This document shows positions 60,162 to 64,000 of a DNA stretch of 64,000 nt, one piece after another. The notes below the pieces were generated by a model. That model was given only the letters and a program-made list of their open reading frames with translations, was not told the DNA's origin and did no database searches. The stretch comes from Oscillospiraceae bacterium (GTDB lineage Bacteria; Bacillota; Clostridia; Oscillospirales; Acutalibacteraceae), in assembly GCA_015065425.1 (NCBI GenBank), contig SVQH01000001.1, forward strand, positions 102,572 to 166,571, read 5' to 3'. A program made the translations under genes and the position numbers. Position 1 is the stretch's first letter. Every line of letters begins with the position of its first letter.

Positions 60162-60409
60162 TATCAGAAATAGTCCTATTATAAGTGCTGCAAAAATTAT
60201 CGTAGAAATTATTATTTTATTCAGGCAGTAAGCTTATACTTCGACATAATTAATTTTAAAATTTATGGCCGTTTCAAAGCTTGTTGAGGACACTACAGAT
60301 ATAGTTGTCTGTTTTTCACATAAAGATAACACAAACAAAAATCCGTTTTAAACAAGCAATTTTTTCAGTGTGTACTTGCGTTTGACCGAATAAAATTTCA
60401 TGCAATTTC

Positions 60410-60446
60410 TCAACAGGTTTTCAAATATAAATAAATATGCTATAAT
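60410..60446 (+). promoter_or_regulatory. Promoter region of the beta-CASP gene in a 306-bp gap
   Basis: TATAAT at 60441-60446 with a poor -35 (TTTTCA, 60418). TCAAC at 60410 and TCAAA at 60421 are 11 bp apart and overlap the -35, a possible weak member of the island's regulator sites. The rest of 60162-60467 shows no ORF with a ribosome binding site and no clear terminator. Confidence 0.45.
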
Positions 60447-60467
60447 AAGCATATAGGGGGTGTTGTT

Positions 60468-62075
60468 ATGAAAATACAGTTTATAGGTGCAACCCACGAG
60501 GTAACAGGAAGCTGTACACTTTTGGAAGTAAACAACAGATATTATCTGGTTGATTGCGGTATGGAACAGGGTAAAGACATTTTTCAGAATATAGATTTAC
60601 CTGTACCGGCAAGCCGGATAGATGCAGTGTTTCTGACGCATGCACATATTGACCATTCCGGTATGTTACCAAGATTATACAAGGAAGGCTTTGCGGGTAA
60701 TATATATGCAACCGATGTTACCTGTGATCTTTGCAATATAATGCTGCGTGACTCTGCACATATACAGGAATCTGAAGCAAAATGGATGTCCCGTAAGGCT
60801 GAACGTGCAGGTTCAGAACCTTTCTCTCCTGTTTATGATATGCAAGACGCGCTCGGAGCTATATCCCTGTTTCGCAGATGTAATTACGGTGATATAATAT
60901 ATCCTGCAGAAGGAATTAAACTCCGATTTACTGATATAGGTCATCTCCTCGGCTCTGCATGTATTGAGCTTTGGCTTACGGAAGGTGACATTTGCAAAAA
61001 AATTGTTTTCAGCGGAGATGTGGGAAATACTAATCAAAGGATTATCTGTGACCCTAAACAGGTGGAGGAAACTGACTATCTGGTTATAGAATCAACATAC
61101 GGCAATCGATTACACGCAACTGACCGCAGTAATGTTGTGTCTGATCTTGCAAAATACATACAAACTGCTCTTGACCGCGGAGGTAATGTAATTATTCCGT
61201 CATTTGCGGTAGGAAGAACGCAAGAGATGCTTTATGCTATACGTGAAATCAAGCAGAACGGAATGATTAAGGAGCACGAACATTTTCCTGTATATGTTGA
61301 TAGCCCACTGGCAGCAGAAGCAACGGCAATTTTTATGCAATGCAATACGGTTTGCTTTGATGAAGAAACCTTGTCACTTATTAAACAGGGTATTAACCCT
61401 ATCTGGTTTGATGATATACGTATATCAACCACCTCTGATGAATCGAAACAAATAAATTTCAACAATGAACCAAAGGTGATTATTTCTGCCAGCGGAATGT
61501 GTGAGGCAGGACGAATCCGCCATCATCTCAAGCACAACCTATGGAAACCCGAAAACATAATTCTTTTTGTGGGTTATCAGGCTGAGGGTTCATTAGGCAG
61601 ACGCCTTTTAAACGGAGAGAAAAGCGTGATGCTGTTCGGAGAAGAAATTATGGTGAACGCTGAAATCTGCTCCCTGCAAGGCACCAGTGGCCATGCAGAC
61701 CAGGCAGGTCTTCTTTCCTGGATTGAGGGTTACAGAAATAAACCGGATATGATATTTGTAAACCATGGCGATGAAAATGCCTGTGAAGATTTTAAGGAAT
61801 TGCTGTCCCGAAAAGGGTACCGAGCGGAGGCTCCGTACAGCGGAACAGAATACGATCTGATAACAGGCAGAATGACAATTTATACCGAAGGCAGAACAAT
61901 AGACAGAACGCATATATTCAAAGGCAAAACCCGCGCCGATATGATTTACAATGAGCTTGTCGCAGAAGCAGAAAAGCTTCTTTCACTCGCTAAAGCACGC
62001 AGGGGCAGACCAAACAAGGATAATGCTAAGCTTACATCTCAGCTTCGGGAGCTTTGCAAGAAAATGAAAGACTGA
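60468..62075 (+). CDS. Metallo-beta-lactamase/beta-CASP RNase-like protein
   Basis: A 535-aa CPSF73-type hydrolase. The metal-binding THAHIDHSGMLP (about 57-63), GHLLGSACIEL, SGDVGNTN, the beta-CASP insert starting IPSFAVGRTQEML, SASGMCEAGRIRHH and the RMMBL motif SGHADQAGLL are all present. It probably cuts RNA; it is distinct from RNase J. The C terminus has a basic RRGRPNKDN tail. GGGGGTGTTGTT precedes the ATG. Confidence 0.9.
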   Translation: MKIQFIGATHEVTGSCTLLEVNNRYYLVDCGMEQGKDIFQNIDLPVPASRIDAVFLTHAHIDHSGMLPRLYKEGFAGNIYATDVTCDLCNIMLRDSAHIQESEAKWMSRKAERAGSEPFSPVYDMQDALGAISLFRRCNYGDIIYPAEGIKLRFTDIGHLLGSACIELWLTEGDICKKIVFSGDVGNTNQRIICDPKQVEETDYLVIESTYGNRLHATDRSNVVSDLAKYIQTALDRGGNVIIPSFAVGRTQEMLYAIREIKQNGMIKEHEHFPVYVDSPLAAEATAIFMQCNTVCFDEETLSLIKQGINPIWFDDIRISTTSDESKQINFNNEPKVIISASGMCEAGRIRHHLKHNLWKPENIILFVGYQAEGSLGRRLLNGEKSVMLFGEEIMVNAEICSLQGTSGHADQAGLLSWIEGYRNKPDMIFVNHGDENACEDFKELLSRKGYRAEAPYSGTEYDLITGRMTIYTEGRTIDRTHIFKGKTRADMIYNELVAEAEKLLSLAKARRGRPNKDNAKLTSQLRELCKKMKD

Positions 62076-62089
62076 AATAGTTTATATAG

Positions 62090-62920
62090 TTGCTGATATT
62101 TGAACAGACAACTGAATATTCATATCGTGATCCTGCTGCTTATATTGAAAACGGCATTATATATCTGTTTTTCACTTTAGTTGAAAACACTCCTGAAAGA
62201 CAGTATTTTTATGTTGCAATGAGTCAAAGCAGAGATTTTGTTAATTGGAGTAAGTTTGAGATACTTACGGAAAAGGATAATCTTAAGAATTATTCGTCGC
62301 CCGGAAATGTTATTAAGTTTAATAACGACTATTATCTTTGTCTGCAAACCTATCCGAGAAAAGACGGTCAGATTTACGGTAACGAAAATTCAAGAATCTT
62401 TACAATGAAAAGTAAGGATTTACTGAATTGGGAAAAACCCGTTTTGCTGAAAGTCAAGGGTGATATTTCCGAATGTGATATGGGTAGAATGATTGACCCT
62501 TATCTTCTTGATGACGGTAATAAGTTTATCTGCTTTTTTAAACAGAACGGAGTTTCTTACAGTACATCAAAAGATTTAGCAAATTGGCAGTTTCAAGGCT
62601 TTACTGAATGCGGTGAGAATGTCTGTGTTATAAAAGAAAATGACGAATATCTAATCATTAATTCTCCCAACAACGGCATAAACATTATGGCTACCAAGGA
62701 TTTTAAAACATTCACAGATGTCCGGACTTTGTATCTTAACCAGGAAAACAAGCCTTGGGCGAAGGATAGAATTACTGCAGGTTTTGTTATTGATGCAAGC
62801 AGTATTTCACCGCATAAATATGCTATGTTTTATCATGGTGATAATGAGGATAATTATCTTTTTGGGGCATCTCTTGCAGTAGCATTTAGTGATGATTTGA
62901 TAAATTGGAGCAAAGAATAA
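62090..62920 (+). CDS. Five-bladed propeller glycoside hydrolase-like protein (GH43/GH32-like)
   Basis: A 276-aa protein with YRDPAAYIENGIIYLFFT near the start (Arg-Asp as in GH43), blade repeats SRDFVNWSKF, SKDLLNWEKP, SKDLANWQFQ and MIDPYLLDDGNKF. It has no signal peptide. The apparent start is a TTG at 62090 with no good ribosome binding site, 15 bp after the beta-CASP stop, so translation may be coupled or the N terminus may be lost. Substrate unknown. Confidence 0.65.
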   Translation: MLIFEQTTEYSYRDPAAYIENGIIYLFFTLVENTPERQYFYVAMSQSRDFVNWSKFEILTEKDNLKNYSSPGNVIKFNNDYYLCLQTYPRKDGQIYGNENSRIFTMKSKDLLNWEKPVLLKVKGDISECDMGRMIDPYLLDDGNKFICFFKQNGVSYSTSKDLANWQFQGFTECGENVCVIKENDEYLIINSPNNGINIMATKDFKTFTDVRTLYLNQENKPWAKDRITAGFVIDASSISPHKYAMFYHGDNEDNYLFGASLAVAFSDDLINWSKE

Positions 62921-62941
62921 GGACTGCCTTTAAGGCAGCCC
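62921..62941 (-). terminator. Short hairpin at the tnpV 3' side
   Basis: GGACTGCC/GGCAG-CCC inverted repeat with TTTAA centre. On the minus strand it is followed by TTATTCTTT; a weak terminator. Confidence 0.4.
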
Positions 62942-62954
62942 TTGACCTGTTCAA

Positions 62955-63311
62955 TCATACATATATCAGTTCCGCACAAACTATTTCTCTCGCTCGTTGC
63001 TGAATATTGCCCATCCTCTGTATCCACTCCCATTGGTCTTGTTCCTTTAATTCTTCTGTAACACCTTCTGCCTTTTTCATCTGTTCAACAATAGCATCAA
63101 ACATATCTCGTGCCTGATTTTCTATTTCGGCACAGTGCTGATAAAGTTTGCCTTGCATAAGCAGTGTACTAAATAGCACTTTCTTGTGATTTTCAAGATA
63201 GGTCTTGTGTAACATTCCCCATTTGCCAAGCTTGACATTTGCTTCTTCAGGCGGTATTATTAGGTTAGGAATTAAATAATCCCCAACCTGACGGTATGTA
63301 ATCTTTGACAT
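62955..63311 (-). CDS. tnpV: TnpV family transposon-encoded protein
   Basis: A 118-aa protein matching TnpV of Tn4451-like and related Clostridia elements: YRQVGDYLIPNLIIPPEE, GKWGMLHKTYLENHK, and the end REIVCAELIY. Function unknown. The start at 63311 follows AAAGGATG; an in-frame ATG at 63320 overlaps the previous stop. Confidence 0.85.
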   Translation of the reverse strand: MSKITYRQVGDYLIPNLIIPPEEANVKLGKWGMLHKTYLENHKKVLFSTLLMQGKLYQHCAEIENQARDMFDAIVEQMKKAEGVTEELKEQDQWEWIQRMGNIQQRAREIVCAELIYV

Positions 63312-63316
63312 AACAA

Positions 63317-63595
63317 TCATCCTTTCATTTCAGATATAAAAGTATCATAAGTAAATCTTGCACCAAGTCTGAAGCCTGTTATAAAGCTATCGGAATTACC
63401 GATGCTTGAAAATTCATTGTAAGCAAGAACATAATTTACAAACAACTCTTTTTCCTTTTCGGGTAGCATAGCTGACAGCTCTTCCTCTTTTTTTGCAAGT
63501 GAACTCAGCTTCTTTTTGAGCTTGGGTGTGATTTCCGTTGTCAGCTCCTGCGGTTCAATATTCCCGTAATAAAATTCTTCTATAATACTTGACAT
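63317..63595 (-). CDS. DUF6809-like small protein
   Basis: A 92-aa protein beginning MSSIIEEFYYGNIEPQE and ending in a FITGFRLGARFTYD segment, a type common near tnpV in Clostridia elements. The middle is a charged helix. No known activity. An AAGGAGTGATTTT site precedes the ATG; it overlaps the tnpV region slightly. Confidence 0.75.
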   Translation of the reverse strand: MSSIIEEFYYGNIEPQELTTEITPKLKKKLSSLAKKEEELSAMLPEKEKELFVNYVLAYNEFSSIGNSDSFITGFRLGARFTYDTFISEMKG

Positions 63596-63606
63596 AAAAT
63601 CACTCC

Positions 63607-63762
63607 TTACTTTTCATAAACATCAATGAGTTTTAAAAGTAATTCGTCAACATCCTCTGTGGGTAACTCTTCCGCTAAGAGCATATTGCGAAACTCATTC
63701 ATGCCGTTGATAAGTAAATTGCACTCGAAATTCGTAAACTTGACTTTAATTTTTCTGCTCAT
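63607..63762 (-). CDS. 51-aa hypothetical protein
   Basis: ATG at 63762 preceded by GGGAGGTTATTTT; stop at 63609-63607, 11 bp before the next gene. It begins MSRKIKVKFTNFECNLLING and has an acidic C-terminal helix. It is the first gene of a three-gene unit with the DUF6809-like protein and tnpV. No family recognised. Confidence 0.7.
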   Translation of the reverse strand: MSRKIKVKFTNFECNLLINGMNEFRNMLLAEELPTEDVDELLLKLIDVYEK

Positions 63763-63791
63763 AAAATAACCTCCCTGTATTTGGTAGCTTC

Positions 63792-63820
63792 ATTCTACCG
63801 CATAAAGAGAGGTGAGTCGA
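63792..63820 (-). promoter_or_regulatory. Promoter of the tnpV gene group
   Basis: Minus strand: TCGACT (63820-63815), 17-bp spacer, TAGAAT (63797-63792). Confidence 0.5.
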
Positions 63821-63861
63821 ATGTACGGGAAAGCAAAATAAAATAATAGAAAAATATTGTT

Positions 63862-63884
63862 ATATGTCCCTCAATATGTCCCCC
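63862..63884 (+). repeat. Paired 11-bp repeats near attR (putative integrase arm sites)
   Basis: ATATGTCCCTC (63862-63872) and ATATGTCCCCC (63874-63884), 12 bp apart like the pair at 34009-34031. Confidence 0.7.
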
Positions 63885-63923
63885 TAAGCCTCTGAAACCG
63901 TATCAAATAAGGAAAGAATACTT

Positions 63924-63970
63924 GTCTCCAAAACCGCGTGCCGAGGGTTCGAGCCCTTCTGCCCCTGCCA
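63924..63970 (+). repeat. attR: 47-bp copy of the tRNA-Trp 3' part
   Basis: Perfect duplicate of 33849-33895. It is the displaced 3' portion of the original tRNA-Trp gene, no longer a functional tRNA. Confidence 0.95.
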
Positions 63971-63974
63971 GAAA

Positions 63975-64000
63975 AACCGACTTGTTTCGACAAGTCGGTT
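63975..64000 (+). terminator. Original tRNA-Trp terminator, displaced beyond attR
   Basis: An 11-bp stem (63975-63985 with 63990-64000) closed by a TTCG tetraloop; the T run would lie past the window edge. Confidence 0.75.

Larger units (their letters stand above)
33896..63970. mobile_element. Integrative and mobilizable element (about 30.1 kb) in tRNA-Trp
   Basis: Bounded by the 47-bp att repeats, with a tyrosine integrase and excisionase-like gene next to attL and reading toward the tRNA, and a TnpV-type gene group next to attR. It encodes a ParB-like protein, relaxase, MobC-like protein, candidate oriT and a DUF927-like ATPase. I found no VirB4, coupling protein or other type IV secretion genes, so transfer would need a helper. 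Cargo: cat-like plus MATE, an RdRP-like operon and a membrane-lipid island. Confidence 0.92.

Noticed and set aside
62921-62941. Transposon terminal repeat at the tnpV side
   Set aside because: Only a short hairpin next to the stop codon; no matching copy was found elsewhere in the window.
33896-63970. Calling the element a full conjugative ICE or a prophage
   Set aside because: No VirB4/VirD4/VirB6-like or phage structural genes among the ORFs, although relaxase and mob genes are present.

Overview
The window looks like a low-GC, spore-forming, anaerobic Clostridia chromosome, probably a gut Oscillospirales/Eubacteriales relative. Support comes from spoIVB, dipicolinate synthase dpaAB, an electron-bifurcating type [FeFe] hydrogenase, a T-box and an M-box riboswitch, strong AGGAGG ribosome binding sites and sigma-A promoters with 17-bp spacers. 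The species cannot be named from the sequence alone.

Positions 1-33,895 are chromosomal core. In order: a DUF2804 gene cut by the window edge, deoC and a PAP2 phosphatase; a complete myo-inositol catabolic operon (iolJ-C-B-D-E-A-G) from one promoter; a sialidase-fold protein; an EamA transporter; spoIVB; a secreted repeat protein; pduL; a ten-gene hydrogenase operon (NuoE-like, two DRTGG proteins, two small ATPases, a hydrogenase-like FeS protein, a PHP protein, a 2Fe-2S protein, NuoF-like and HydA); a membrane protein; a class B PBP; dpaA-dpaB; T-box-ileS; a MIF-like protein; mgtE behind an M-box and a possible 33-aa leader ORF; and tRNA-Met and tRNA-Trp. Inositol breakdown yields NADH and acetyl-CoA, which the hydrogenase and PduL could turn into H2 and acetyl phosphate.

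Positions 33,896-63,970 are an integrated mobile element of about 30.1 kb in the 3' end of tRNA-Trp. It is bounded by a perfect 47-bp direct repeat (33849-33895 and 63924-63970) and carries paired 11-bp repeats inside both ends that look like integrase arm sites. It encodes a tyrosine integrase, an excisionase-like protein, a ParB-like protein, a MOBP-type relaxase with an accessory protein and a candidate oriT, but no type IV secretion genes, so it is best called an integrative and mobilizable element (IME).

Its cargo has three parts. (1) A cat-like acetyltransferase plus MATE efflux cassette, flanked by a 27-bp direct repeat. (2) A 1014-aa protein with the DxDGD signature of two-barrel RNA polymerases of the eukaryotic RdRP/YonO type, translationally coupled to an unknown 285-aa protein. 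(3) A membrane-lipid island: a Ca2+-type P-ATPase with a downstream 25-codon transmembrane ORF, CdsA, a two-component system, a GT8-VTT fusion, a lipid kinase, a PlsC-like acyltransferase, a patatin, a radical SAM enzyme and a PgsA-like enzyme, followed by a beta-CASP nuclease and a GH43-like protein. Three intergenic regions in this island share a direct repeat with 11-bp period (TCAAC-N6-TCAAC), the spacing expected of an OmpR-family response regulator. The RdRP-like pair and the self-regulated lipid island are the most interesting parts of the window.
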